A DNA stretch of 64,000 nucleotides from Apostichopus japonicus (Eukaryota > Echinodermata > Holothuroidea > Aspidochirotida > Stichopodidae): the NCBI RefSeq assembly GCF_037975245.1, contig NC_092562.1, forward strand, positions 19,066,054 to 19,130,053. Direction: 5' to 3'. The notes under the pieces are model-generated. The model was not told the origin of the DNA and did not search any database. It saw only the letters and a list, made by a program, of their open reading frames with translations. Below, in pieces: positions 1 through 13,300 of this stretch. The stretch's first letter is position 1. Each line of letters starts with the position of its first letter. The position numbers and the translations under genes were made by a program.

Positions 1-30
1 CCTAATCAATACAAATTACCAGCAGATCAG
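1..30 (+). other. possible 3' end of an upstream exon with a strong donor
   Basis: Bases 28-31 read cag|gtaagt, which is the consensus animal 5' splice site. Two of the three frames are open through bases 1-30. In frame 2 the stretch leaves two bases (ag) at the donor. These join without a stop to the acceptor at 9961/9962, giving a continuous reading into the exon with the ATG at 9993. It could therefore be a 5' untranslated exon, an alternative coding start, or an exon of another gene. Only 30 bases are visible, so the call rests on the donor alone. Confidence 0.35.
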
Positions 31-3000
31 GTAAGTTATTCGCATAGAGAGTGACATTTTCTGAATGTTGGAGGGTAATGTTTTCGCTTTTGTTGTAGGT
101 CCCTATTATCAGTAATTTATTTTCCATAAAACGGTACAAGACTATGTAGCAGAGGATTAATATATTTCTATGTTTTAAGTATAGGGTCTAGTTTTGCGAA
201 ATTGTATTTGTGACTGCTCGATAATTTCAGCATACTGTAGGGCATAAGAACAGCTCATACAACCTAAGCTAATCTCTAACAAAGGACCAAGGCTTCTTTC
301 AACAGTATGTTAAAATTACATAATATTTAGTGGTTAGACCTTATTGCTCGTTCTGTAAAATCGCTCAAAATGCAGCAGCATATAAATTAATTTTTTAGTG
401 TTTAGTGAAAAATTACCATTCTTAAATTAAAACAATGGAGTATGGGGGGTTCAATCAAACTCAAAGGGCTTCCAATGTCTACCACACAGTAATAATAAAA
501 TAAAAGATGGCAAATTTTGGGAGCACCTGTGGCTTCAATCATGGTGCACTAATGACTTTGAATGGCAAATTGTACCTTTTGTTTCTCAAACTATGACATA
601 GGTCTAGCTTTTGCAATGTCTCAACAACATGCACATATTTTGTCTAAATTTATTTTGATAATGGCACCCATTCGATACCAAAATGAGCAAAATGTATCTG
701 AAATCCACTAGCATGATCTGAAATGAGTGACAAAAAGTTTCCTTTGCTTTAATACAAATATATTGTAACAAGTATATTTTTTAGCAAACTTTGAATAAGA
801 ATAATTTTAAGGTAGTTTATTACAACAAACAGAAATAATGAACAGTTGAGATAATAGTTAACATTAAGTAAGCTAACATGAACAATGTTAAGTCTGGATA
901 GTGATGATTTGGAACTAGCTTTTCAAATTTACGCCCTAGCTTGACTTTTGTGGAATTCATATACACATTGGGAGACAAAATGGCCTACTGCAAGTTGGGT
1001 TTCCTTTCTGTTGCTATGATAAAAATAATGAAATTTCAAAAGTGCATCATGATAAGTTCAGTGCCATAATAGTTCTCTATACCACTGTACTACTCGAAAT
1101 TGATATTATTCATTTGCTTCGGAGAAGGGCGGGGGAGGGGTGGTGGGCGTAGTTGAAAGTGAGTTGATCCCCTCTTTTCTGCTAGCAAAATATATTCACA
1201 AATTACAATCAGAACTGTTAATATTGTAAACTGCCCACTTTTAGCAATAAGTCAGAGTTAGAACTTACAGCAAAATTGTGCTCTGATTTAGGATTAGCAC
1301 CCCTTTACTTTATACTGATGCAAGTTCACCATTGCAAATGTGATTACATGCTTTCAATGTCAAATGATTAATGTTGTCCATAACACTAAGGACTGAAGTG
1401 ACTATCAAGTTCTCCATTAGGACAACTTTTCATCATTGCTGCATGAGTATCTAAATGTAGTAGTATCGTCTTATAAGCAATCACATGAACAGCTCACCAA
1501 AAGCAATCACAGAATCAAAATGTTCAGTATCAGTAGCAATGACAGTTTGAGAATCTCAATAAGACATAACTGGTATCTATAGATGACTGTCTGTGATTAT
1601 AGAAATGCTTCTATAAGCTATAAAAAAAAACTTTTGCTGATCTATATAAGTGCTTTCTATGATTCAAACATTTTGATGTTTCCATTGAGTAATAGATAGA
1701 ATTTAGTTTCTGAACTTTGTTGCTGATGCTGCAACAGGTTTCGATGTTGCAATGCGGCCAGCCCTCCAGCCATGCCAACAAAACAATAGAGGGTGCTATG
1801 ACAACAGTCCTCTCTAGTTCCACAAAACTTGACAAATTGTAGTCTCTGAGTGCAGATCATAATAGTTATGTGAGTTGATTAGTAGTGGTACACATATAAG
1901 ATGAGATCTTTTGAAACATATCTTCAAAGTTTCAGAGTAAACTAGTTGTTTTAAGCACCTTAACTTAAGCACTCTTTTAGTCCGGCCAAACAATTAACAC
2001 AAACGGTGGAGCCTTGCAGGACTCATAAAAGTTGTGAGCAAGTACTACAGTATGTAGACCTTTTAGTGGCTTGTTCTCTTGTAGTTGAGATCCATACGAC
2101 AGCATTTAAGGGGCTCAATTAAATCATTTAAAAAGTGCATTATCTTTATGCTGGCATTTTCTGTATAGACACTGACTCGTTTTACATTATATTGATTTCT
2201 GACATTCACAGTGTTTGTATACAGTAGCCTATCACATTGTCACATGTACTATAAGGGAGTATTTGTATATCATACAGTAGTGTGCATTTCATATATGGTA
2301 ACTATTCTTCATGGCACAAGTCATGCTTTGCAAATTTGACAGTCATTTAGATGTTGTATGTTAGTTAATGGTGTCATGATATGATTTTTTTTTTTGAGCA
2401 ATGTATAGGCCTATCACTAACACTTCTTGTTGCGTACTAGCCAATGTGTTGTCAGGGGTCATTGTAACTAAGTATTGTGTGTGAGGAATTTCAAAATGCA
2501 CATTTTCATGGAGGACTGCAAGAGACTAAAGGTTTTCAGAGCAGACACAAAAAATGTATGAGATGTTGCATCCCGTGGATGCAAGTTTTAACATCCTACT
2601 GTAGTAGCAATACTGGGTTCTCAGGCAGTATTAATGAAGTTTTTGCTCAGTTGGCACTCTATAAATATTCCCATATTTCATAATTTTAGAAGACATTTCT
2701 GTGATTTTGACCTGGCTACTTTAGAGGTGATCAGTATTAGCTACACATGTATTAAAAATACTTCTCCGGAGGCGAAAATTATTCACAGATATATAGGGCA
2801 GTGTCAAATTCGATGAGAGTGATGAAAGAAAACCTGCATGTTGAATTTTGAACATGAGAGACCTTTTATCAGTTTACTTTAGTTGGAAGCAGTACTGATG
2901 ATATCAAAGATATCTAGGCAAGTTTATTGATAAATTTTGTAGCCTATTGTTTTACCGTATTCACATGAATTTCTAAACTAAATTTTTAAACTAATTTTAA

Positions 3001-4148
3001 TAGCACCCACCTCTCTGTCAAACACTCTCAGTGGTAAATACTCTAAATCACCCCATTTATTCAGTGTCAAAATGTATTGCGAATACAGTCTGTTGGAATG
3101 AAACTCATAAACACACATATTTAAAAGTGCGCTGTATATACATTAGATTTCACTTCAACTTGTAAACACCATACTAAAGTGTGCTCTACAGTACTTACAT
3201 GTTTGCTATGATAAGGAGAGAGCTCTTAACTGTTGATGGCATGAACTGACAAATCTACCCTCTATATTATTATTAAGTAAATACACCTGGCTTATATACA
3301 AATATACAAAGCCGAGGCACATAAGAGATAAAGTTAGAATAAAAATATTTCATGGAGTGTTTAAACAAAAATATAACTTGATGATATGTGCCTTTTATTT
3401 CAAAACAAATCCTTTGCCATGTTCTAGAGATAAGCCTCATATATTTCAATACCAAGTGGAAACTTAAAATACTTGACAGCATCTATTTAGTTGCAGTGTG
3501 AATATATGTCAGAAATATTTCAGCTAGTATAAATTTCTGGATGTACAGTTTAGCTCAGTAATGAACCACAGGACAAAATTGTTTGCATTTGGCTATATGG
3601 CACAGTAGTTTATATAACCAAATTTAAAATAGTTTTTTTTTGAATGGGTGAGAGGGAGGGGAGGGGAGGGAAAAAGAGGGGATAAGAAGGATGTTGGAAG
3701 AAGGATTGCTGGTGTGGTGGTGTGTAGTTCCATTCTCATGGAGTCAACTTTCCTATTCATCACAAAACTTTTTTACATCAACAAACTTGGTTATTGCTGT
3801 TTGCAAAGGCCTTGTCAGATACTAATGTATACAAGTAATAAATACTGTAACTTATATGTTTACTTTTAACCAATTGGTTCTGATAGCAGTGACTGTGAGT
3901 ACCAGTTTTTGCTCAGATTGTAGACCAGTCAATTGAAATGACTATCTGCAGTTAAGCAGATTGTTTGCATTTCTGTGTTAAAATTATACCATCTATTTGT
4001 GTACTGTGAACACCTCTAGATCCACTTCTGTTAACTCTTGAAGTAACTTGAGCATTGTTGTGCAAACAAGTTAAATATTACTTTCTCACTCAATTTGTAC
4101 AAACAGTTGGTAGTTACACAGATATTAAGGCATAGTATATATATGTTT

Positions 4149-4445
4149 GGTATGCAGGTACATTCCAAGTAGGTTAGGCATGCGGGTATAATACGGTATA
4201 TATACAATGTATGTTTTAGCATGCAGTATACAGTATGCAATGGAGTTGGCATGCATGTAGACCAGTATGTAGGTTTGGTATGCAGGTACATTCCATGTAG
4301 GTTTGGCATGCAGGTACAGTACAGTAAATGCAAATGTATATTTAGCATGCAGTATACAGTATGCAATGTAGGTTTGGCTTGCATGTACAGTAGGTTTTGT
4401 ATGCAGGAACATTCCAAGTAGGATAGGCATGTAGGTATGGTATTT
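4149..4445. repeat. minisatellite, ~120-128-bp unit, about 2.4 copies
   Basis: The phrase ggtatgcaggtacattcca starts near 4149 and 4277, with a diverged copy near 4398, so the period is about 121-128 bp. Each unit carries GCATGCAGTATACAGTATGC-like inner palindromes. Open frames on both strands here are by-products of the repeat, rich in C, Y, M and H, and are not called as genes. Confidence 0.75.
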
Positions 4446-5489
4446 TAGGTTTGCAAGAAACGTTTTTCCAACAGTCATATAAAACATGATTATGTATTCT
4501 GACTTGTCAACTAGTTATAAATACTTTACCCTTTGAACTGTAACGAGTAAAAATTTGTGGAAAAGCAGCAACTTTACAGTAGTTTAGTCCGCAGACTTAA
4601 GTTATTCCTAATTGGCGATTGCAAGATATTAATCACAGGCGATGACAGTATGAATTGGGTTTATTAAAATTCTAGATTATCACAAAGGCTGTCTTTAAAA
4701 TGAAGATGTTCTTACTATGAATGAGTTAAGGATGGTTACATTGGATTATTATTAAATTAGATTATGATATTATATTTCACATTCTCATCATACCTAAAAT
4801 TGTAACCATAGAGACATTAATGAAAATAGCTCCACAGATCTCCAAAATTTGGCAACTTGAAGAAATTTATATTCCTTTATTAATGTGATATAGCTGAGTC
4901 GACTGTCTTTCCAGTAATACTCAATGAACGAACCATTGAGTTAATCGTGAGCAGTTACTGTGAGTTCTAAGCAGTTTGACCTATCTTTTTTTCCAGTACA
5001 GTATTAGTTCTATGTAGTGTTTCTGTAGTCTACATCCTGTATTAATAATCAAAAGAAGCCTACTGTATAAGAACTGAAGCTTCCAGCTATCTCTTGTTGT
5101 CCTATTTTGGTGATATATTAATTTTTCTCCTCCAATTCACAAAAATCTCATCTTTTGTATTATACAGTAGATGGACACAGCCTTTAAATGTACAGTACAG
5201 CACAGAAAAGCATACTGTTTATTGATTTCTTTGAAATCGTAACAACTACAGCATTGAACAGTGATGTCATAATACATGTGGCAAATATGTGCAAAGCCAA
5301 ACCATTAGCTGTTTATATTCTATGACGTTATAAACTTTCAAAATATAAAAATTCAAAATATATTTAAGTATCATAATATGTTTTAAATTGAAGTCAGTAA
5401 GGTAATGTATATTTAAAAAACAAACTGTTTAAGTTATAGATATAGATAAATATATATTTATATATATATGTATAGCGGTCTTCACGATA

Positions 5490-5760
5490 TTGTCAACGAA
5501 CGTACCATTGCAAACTAGGTGTGCTGTCACATGTCAGTATGAAGGCTTAGGGTCAGGGTTAGGCTTAAGGATAGGGGTTAACATTACTCTAAAATGTAAA
5601 AGAGAAGGTACTGGTTTGCATCACTTTAAGCGCACATATGACTCGCCTGTGATCATGTTCTGCTGTAACTTTGTACGCTCATACTGTAGTGAATACCTAC
5701 AGTAGTTTGTAATGTTAGGTTCAACACCAATGACGTGAGGACCACTAGGTCTCGATCGCA
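5490..5760. repeat. degenerate repeat with telomere-like core
   Basis: The core near 5547-5580 reads as degenerate copies of GGGTTAG (agggtcagggttaggc, then ggataggggttaac). The segment ends near 5725-5760 with a stretch reading, on the minus strand, like a 'ggtcctcac' motif. Such stretches are common dispersed repeats in invertebrate genomes. The array is too short and diverged to be a true telomere. Confidence 0.35.
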
Positions 5761-8700
5761 GAAAACTATAAACTGATTGACTGTCCCACTGTACAATACA
5801 ATACATATTAAAGGCATATATGCCTGGAGTGTTACATTTTGGAAGGTCTGCATAGTTTCTGTACAGCTCTGCTTATTGTGCATAAGTAGCACGTTATAGC
5901 ATTGTGAACACAGTGCGACAATGGTTCTACTGGGCGTCTGGGCGTCTGGGCTGTAGATGCAATTCACACCACATGAATGCTTTGAATAGTGTCAAACTTG
6001 ACGGTCACCTGAAAAAAAAATATGGGATGGACTGGAAAGTTCAATGCTGGATAAGAAGTGGGAGGGGTGCGGTTGGGGTGAAGTTTCTTCATTGAGGTAT
6101 AATGGTGTACAGTAAATTCACGATAGTAAGGGCATTAATCAGGGAATAAATTTAATCCCGGATCGCACCGCAAAATGATTTTTGCTAAACGGTCAAATTG
6201 CTACACAAGTGGAAATATGCAGTTCTTTAACACAGGAACCATAGTATTTTACAATAGAAAAATTCCAAAACTGCTAAACAAACTTGGAACACTAAATTAT
6301 TTTTATTTAGTTCTATCCTTCAGCTATGTGATTTCATCAATATAGTTTGACCAGATTCTACCAGAAACAGAAAAAAAAAATTATGCTTGTAAAAGGTCGA
6401 GAGTCAAGCTGCTCAGAGCAAGGAAAAATTCCCTATAAACTCTGTGCGTGTGTCGATGTTTAATGTGCAAATCCGCTCAATTGTAAACAGTAAAATATTG
6501 GGAAAGTTGGAATAAAAGAAGAGAAGAAACAAAACAATATTGACATCGTTGTCTCATTTCTGTAACTCTGTATATTTGCGTACTCAGTATATACTGAAAA
6601 ATTGAGAAAACTTTGCATGGCTTCATATTTTGCAAGCCATGCACTGAAAAATAGGCCGTCATTTTGCAAAACCGGGCGTGCAAAAGACAGCTGGCTGCCT
6701 AAGCCTCTGGCCACAAGTCAAGCTATTAATCTGCATACAGGCATATTGGATTATTTGGCTACATAGGTGGTAACTAGTGCATTTCTTCAAATGTACTTCA
6801 ATAGCTGCATTACCACAGTATTGAGTTACTGCGTAGCGTACTCTTACAGGAGAGCATAGTAGGTCACTAAATAGATCTATGTTTTCAAGTTAGGAAGCTG
6901 AGGGGGCTGTACCATCTTGCAGCCAGGCTGCGTAGTTTGTAGAGGACATAAATATTTTGTGCACACAATGGGCTCTGCTGCACTGCCAGTACATTTAACC
7001 TCTCTATTGGTTGATATTTTGCTGTTTTTGCTGCAGGCAATCTTTACAGCTCCTGTAGGTTTTCTTTTTGACACAGCGTCTTCGAGGCAGGGAGAGAATT
7101 CAACCCTACCCCAAATCCCTCCCCCCCCTCCCGTCCCTGTTCATATCCTTATCCCTCAAATACTTTCAGCAACAAACTGTTTAGTGTCGGACGTGAGGTT
7201 GATCAGATTAACTGACCGGTATAATATTACTGTAACTTTCTACAGTAACAAGTACCAAAGTTTGTTGTTTGTTCAGAAATTGATTTGAATGCATTTATGA
7301 AAGCTAGGCATTTTTCATTGCTCCCTTGTTTTATTTTAACCTATTCGACCATGATACACCATTCTCCCCTGGATAGATCCATTTTCCACTCACTTAGGGT
7401 TATGCATTGTTCAGTAGTAATCTGTAAAAGGGCATTTGTTCTGCCATGAAAAGGCTACAATTTAGGTCGGTTAGCAATCTTAATACCATCATGACAATAA
7501 CAGACTTTGTTAACTGTATTTGTTTGGGAATTTAGACTACTTACAGAACAGTAGTTCTTTAGTTTAGTATAAACATTTGTTTTGGAGAATAATACCATGC
7601 TATCATGTCCATTCCTATAGTATGTATGTGATGTTCAGTCGTAATATACTATGCGTGTACAGTACATCGATTAATTACAAAATAAACAATATGTGTGACT
7701 GTCGCGAAAACAATGCTTCAGTAGAGAGTCGCTGCGAATTATAACTGGTTTTCCGGTCAAAATTATATTTGTTGTTCCCTGATATTGTCAATAAACTTAG
7801 GGTGAAGGAGAGGGCTAGTCTATTGTTTCAAGACCAGATGTCAATATTTGGTCCCCCCCCCTGGCTGTCTGAAGTAAACAGTGTATTTTGTTTAAAAATT
7901 TATAGTTGTTTGTTCAGTCTACTGTATGTAAATTTAAATTTCTCTTGAACTCTTTGAAGACTTTTTTGAGACAAACAACTTTTAATTAGTTTGAAAACAA
8001 TGTAATTTGTTTCAAAACAGCCATTAAAGTTGGATTTATGATAGTCTATTTCAAGGTGATTTAGTTGATTTGGAATGCATTTTACAGACTTCAACTATGA
8101 ATAATTAATCCACACAGCATTCCTCGGGACTTAAAAGTTTTGTGAAGGAAGAGCAATTAATCCTGTGGATGATCTCTTGTTTTGGATTTGGTTGTCGTAA
8201 CAACAATATTAATTTCAAGCGGCTTTCTAAAGTTTGATCGGTAATTTTGACCAAACCTGCTAAGTATTGCTCAAAATAAAAATTGGAATTGACCAAACAA
8301 AGACAACTTTACCTTGATGTTTTTTTCACCAAATGAAAGTTAATTTAAGTAAGAAAATAAACCATTTGATTTGATTCTCAGAAGTTTGTTATTCAGACAG
8401 TTATCATATTGTATCAAAATTTTACGTGTTGTAAAGTAATTTCAATATTTTTAGCTTTCACTTCATATTTTGATGCAAATTGACCAGTTAAGACCTACAT
8501 GTCACAGTAATATCAAATCTTATTACAAAAATGAAAAAAAAAAAAAAAATAGAAGAAGTTTTCGTCCTCCTGTCAGATCACCAGACAACTAATTACCTCA
8601 CAAAATCAGCGTTCTATTTAAAATTTGCACAATTTCACCTAAATACCATTTCATTTAATGCTTTGAACACAAAGGCAAACTGAGCTATATATCCTATTTA

Positions 8701-9992
8701 TGAGGGATCCAACACAGAACATCACCCATCTGTAAAAACTTTTCTTAACCATAACAAGTAAACAAATGATATTGTTGCTGTACTGTAACCCTGGAATATC
8801 TTCAAGATGTCATGTTGTCTAAATAAGGGTCTTCTTTCTTTAACTCGGTGGGAGTGCTGTGAACAACAGAACTAGTAAAAGCATTCTAGTTGGGATGGTT
8901 TCTTAATTTACTGTATATGGAAGGAAGTGGTCTGTGACACAGCTGAGAGGGGTTCAAGAAGGTGGATGCCTTGGATGGAAGGGAAACCGAGAAGGGTCAT
9001 AGGGTGCAACAGTACAACTTAACTGGTTGTTTGATAAATTATGAAGTCTTTTGGAAAGTGGAATATTATTTAGAGATGGCTGCCTGTTTTGTTGAGCTCT
9101 TAAAATTTGGATTCCTTTCTGTTCTATCAATTTTGAAGGGAGAAAGGATGATTAATAAACTGCTTTTCTAATGGAAAAAAGCCTCTGTAAGTAAATGTAT
9201 AGGTTAAAAGACCTGATGGTAAAATCCTTCTCAGGATCTTGGTCATAGGCAAACTGAAGCAAAAACAGAAAAAAATATTATAAAGCTGGACCGAAAGACT
9301 GACCACTAAATTGGACTAATGAATGATGAAGAGAGTAAAATATAAGACCGAACAAAAACGATGAAACAGCTTAGGGGATGAAAGGACTGAATATAAACTG
9401 TGTAGAAAGGTGTAACAATAATGGTACTTGTGTCAATTAGACATCTGATGAGATTCCCCCTCCCCCATGTAATGTACAACATTAATGGGAGTATTGGATT
9501 CCTGAGAGGAAGGACTGCATTGATAACATTTACACCTTCTAATTTAATTTATTCTCTCCTATTGAGGAATAAAGTTTATTCCACGTAATTCATTTTATTC
9601 ACTCCTAATGTAAAAAAAAGGAGGCCTGTCTTGATTTCACGGTTGCGCATTTTGTGGGAAATACTACAATTTCTCAGTTGCAATTAATCTAAAAAAAAAA
9701 AGTTTTATATCTTTTATGATTATATCCCACTATTTCCACTTTTTATGCTAATTCTATGAACTTTACCCTATTAAGATTCCTCACTATACCTGGGCCTGGT
9801 ATCCCCATGCAACCCCTTCTTTAAGGTTTAATCCGTTGTGTACTGAGGTTCATTAATAAATGTTGTTTCCTGTGAGGTGCTTCATCGCCCAAAAACCCTG
9901 TGAGTTGTTACACTGGATTTTAAGGTAAAGATATTTTTCTTTCTTAAATTTTGACATTCAGTATTCAAACCATCGATCTTTCACATCCTATA

Positions 9993-10368
9993 ATGGAAAC
10001 AACAGAGGACCCATTTCTAAAGGCTTGGGAGGCCAGAGAGAGGAGTCCATCACCAACAGTGCCATCTGGTCCATCGACGGATCCCTGGGGAAACGTAGCG
10101 ACGGGCGCAGAAGGGGCGATCATACAGGGTAACCAGACGGGCACCGTCCACGCCGAACAAGAGCGCCCTCTTTCGGCAGCTGAGGTGCCCTTCGATCAAT
10201 TCTTTCAACAGTGCAATAATCCTACGGAAAGTGCAATTCCCAATACGAACAATTCTCATGGTACGGACCTTGGAAACGGTGGCTTCGATGATGATTTCGG
10301 GGCCTGGTCGGAGACGGATGTTCTCTTCAAGTCGGGCCTTCTCGATCAGGAGTTTAAAACTGTTTCAG
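9993..10368 (+). CDS. first recognised coding exon: N-terminus with AP-2-type binding motifs
   Basis: This exon encodes residues 1-125 plus one base of codon 126. The ATG at 9993 has A at -3 and G at +4, a good initiation context. The exon probably begins at 9962 after the acceptor ttcag, so 9962-9992 would be 5' UTR, although those bases are also open in frame. The donor is tttcag|gtaagc at 10368/10369. The product is disordered, Ser/Pro/Asn/Gly-rich and acidic. It carries DPF (residues 6-8), DPW (30-32) and FDDDF (98-102, an FxDxF match) followed by GAW. In known endocytic proteins DPF, DPW and FxDxF bind the AP-2 alpha appendage, so an endocytic accessory role is inferred. No folded domain is visible. 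Phase 1 matches the exon at 16334. Confidence 0.8.
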
Positions 10369-13300
10369 GTAAGCATTCAATGGCCTTAACTGAAATGTTT
10401 GCTGCGTCTAAAATGTAGTATTATAGTATCAGCTTTCTTGAATCAGATGCCCAGCTGGCTATATAATGTACTTGCAGCTTAAGCCATCCTCCCCTCCCCT
10501 GCCCCTCCTCCCCCTCCCCCTCCCCCTCCATTCATCCCTCCGCCCTACCCGATCCATTCAGAGTTCAGGGTGCTAATGTTTACTGGAAATCGTTTAATAT
10601 CGAAAGTGCTTTTTTTCACATCCAAGACATGACAAACTTATTTTTATACCCTGAAGTGACAAGTCACCACAAATTTGTTCTTTAACCCTGGGAAAAGTCT
10701 AATTGGCATTAAGTGGATTCAATTCTATATTCCCTTTTTTGGGCTCTTCACTTTTAAACAACACTTAATCGTGGGCAAAAATGCTGAATTTTTAAATAAA
10801 ATGGAATGGAAATCCATGCAATTTAGGAACATAATTGTTTGAAGTATTAAACCAATATACATGTTTGATAAAGTAGATTGACTTTGTAAATTACTTGTGA
10901 GGTAGGATTCTGAGCTGCAACTGATGTCCAGTGTTATGGGTGGCAGGAAGGGGTTGAATGAAAGTCACTGGGCTTTTCTAAAAGAGTATTATAAACATCT
11001 GAAGCACCTGTTAGTTGTTTCCCTGGGTGGTCTGTTGTATTCTTTCATGCTCAAAAGATGTTGTGATGAAGATTTACTGATTTCTCCTTGAACGGGGAGA
11101 GTTAAATGAAACCAGGAGGTATGTTACTGTAATTTCATCATATGCAAAAAGGGCAGTTAATTCAGGCCAAACTGCAGAAGAATGGTCTTGACTATTGCTT
11201 GTTTGTTAAGTTGATACCCAAGAAAATGCACCAACAAGTGTGAAATGGAAATTCCCTAAAACTTGAGATTTTAAGTATATTTTGTGCATGTGTGTACATG
11301 TGTGTGAAGTATGTTTACAAGTTCTAATCTTTTATCCCTGTTTTTTGTTCGTTTCTGTAACATTTTGTTTACATTTAATTGTATTACCTCTAAAACGACT
11401 ACTTTGTGTTTGAAAGGAATTGTGCATGCATTCACAGTTAAAGCTATTTAGAAATAGTGGAATATTAGCATTTTCAATTTGTTAGTTGTGATATACTGCC
11501 CTCTATTATCATGAATTTGATTGATTGTGTGTGTGTGTGTGTTGGTTGCTACTGTGGGATTTCATGTCTGGAAACTGTGTCAATAAAAATGACTGAGTCT
11601 CTGTTGTGTTTACCTTGTAATGTTTTTATTTGTTAACATACTTTATAATCTTTTTATTTTTGAAGTAGATAAGCAGCTATCTAAAACCGTTCAATCCAGT
11701 TTTTGTAAAATGTTATATTATGAAGTTCTTGAACAAAGTACTGCAAACTTGTGGGAGATTTCACATCAGGAGGTCAGGCAGTTTTCTAAATATAGTCACC
11801 GTGTTCATTTTTTTTCAGATTTGCATAGAAGCTAATCATTCATTACTTTTTTTAACACTTCATAACATCTATAATCTAATATAATAGCATGCAAAATATT
11901 GACCTTTGACAGAGCTCTGCCTATGTATCTTAAGAAATCGTGCCAGATCAGATAAGACATGCACCCCTATCCTACCTTCCCCAATCTCTCCTTGATCCTA
12001 CCACTTCCCAATCCCCTAATCAACCCTTTGCTCCATCCTACCCCTCCTGTATCATTTTCCCTAACTCTGATCACTTCTTAATCCCAAGCCTTTCCCAACC
12101 AGCATCACTCCTGACGTACATGTGCACTTGCTAAAAGTTGTTATTCATTGATGTAAACAAATATCACAACATAACTTCAAAGAATTTATCGGCATTTTCT
12201 TTGATGAACAGCAGCATTTCCCTCAAAATATGCTAAAATGTAAATTTATGCATCATATTACATAAATTGTAGAAGTAAATAAAGCCAGGTCTTCATTCTA
12301 AAATAACTTGAAACGTCCTCTTGAGGTGCTATTCATTTCATATAACTTTTGACCAAACTTAAACTTGGTAAAAATCCTTCGTTTGAAACTGCATATATAC
12401 GTCAATTTGAACAATAACTGTTTGGCCACTGTGTGCAAGGATGTCCTTGTCAATGCAATTCTAAAGTAAGCATCATTCACAGACAAAATGGCAGTTTGTG
12501 CTACTGCACATAGATGATCATTTATACATGATTGACTGAGTTGGTATTTTTATTGCTGTACTTTCACAAAATAAACAAAGAACAAAAATATTGGAAAGGG
12601 GGAAACAGATAAATAAATATACAATTTAACAAAATAGATCAATCTACAAAAACAGAAACAACAAAAAATATGTATACCACCCAACAAGTAAACTAACAAA
12701 ACAATTGAAATAGAAAAGAATCAAATAAAATAGAAAAGAAAACAAGTAAACAAACAAATATAGAAGTAAATAAACAGGACAGATAAAAAGCAACATTGAA
12801 AAAAAAAAACTACGAAGGCTGTTCACGTATGTTCACAAATTGAATTTATTAAATTTTCATCTGACATATTTACCGATATTTCTTTCTGTATGAAAGCCTC
12901 TGCTCTTTGATGAGCTACTAAATACAGTATTAATTTAATCCTGTACGTGTTGATTTTGTTAATGATTTTGCAAAATTTGAACCAGTCTGTCATAGATCCT
13001 TTAATATCATTAACTCTCCAGAATGGTTTTTTGTACTGTAGAAGCTATAGCATACCTAGGCAAAAAAATTACAGATTTATTTAACCTTGAAACAGCCATG
13101 CAATAACAGGCTTAAATATGAGTACTGCGACTGTTGTTTTGAAAAAGTTCTTTTCTGTCATGATATTATGATCTTTACCAATTTTTAGACAAAACCTATT
13201 GATATAAATATTTAACTGGACAAAGGACTCATCAGTCATTGGCCCATTCTAAGAACTTCATTCAGGTACATATTGTACATAATTAAAGGGCAGTCAGTAT

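Larger units (their letters stand above)
31..9961. other. upstream non-coding region, probably first intron or gene leader
   Basis: This is 9.9 kb of AT-rich DNA in which I see no convincing exon. The open frames here are short, without conserved-looking composition, and many sit in repeats. It holds a minisatellite near 4.15-4.45 kb, a degenerate telomere-like stretch near 5.5 kb, poly-C/poly-G runs (for example 7852-7861) and an A run near 8530. It ends in a pyrimidine-rich tract followed by ttcag at 9957-9961, a good acceptor, so it may be an intron whose donor is at 30/31. A promoter could equally lie in the region; none is identifiable by eye. Confidence 0.5.

Noticed and set aside
4031-4487. 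Overlapping minus-strand frames of 120-128 residues rich in Cys, Tyr, His and Met
   Set aside because: They are produced by the ~125-bp minisatellite; repeated peptide words follow the DNA period.
6917-7288. 123-residue plus-strand frame with a hydrophobic stretch
   Set aside because: No start context, no splice support and ordinary intron composition with a poly-C run translated as prolines.
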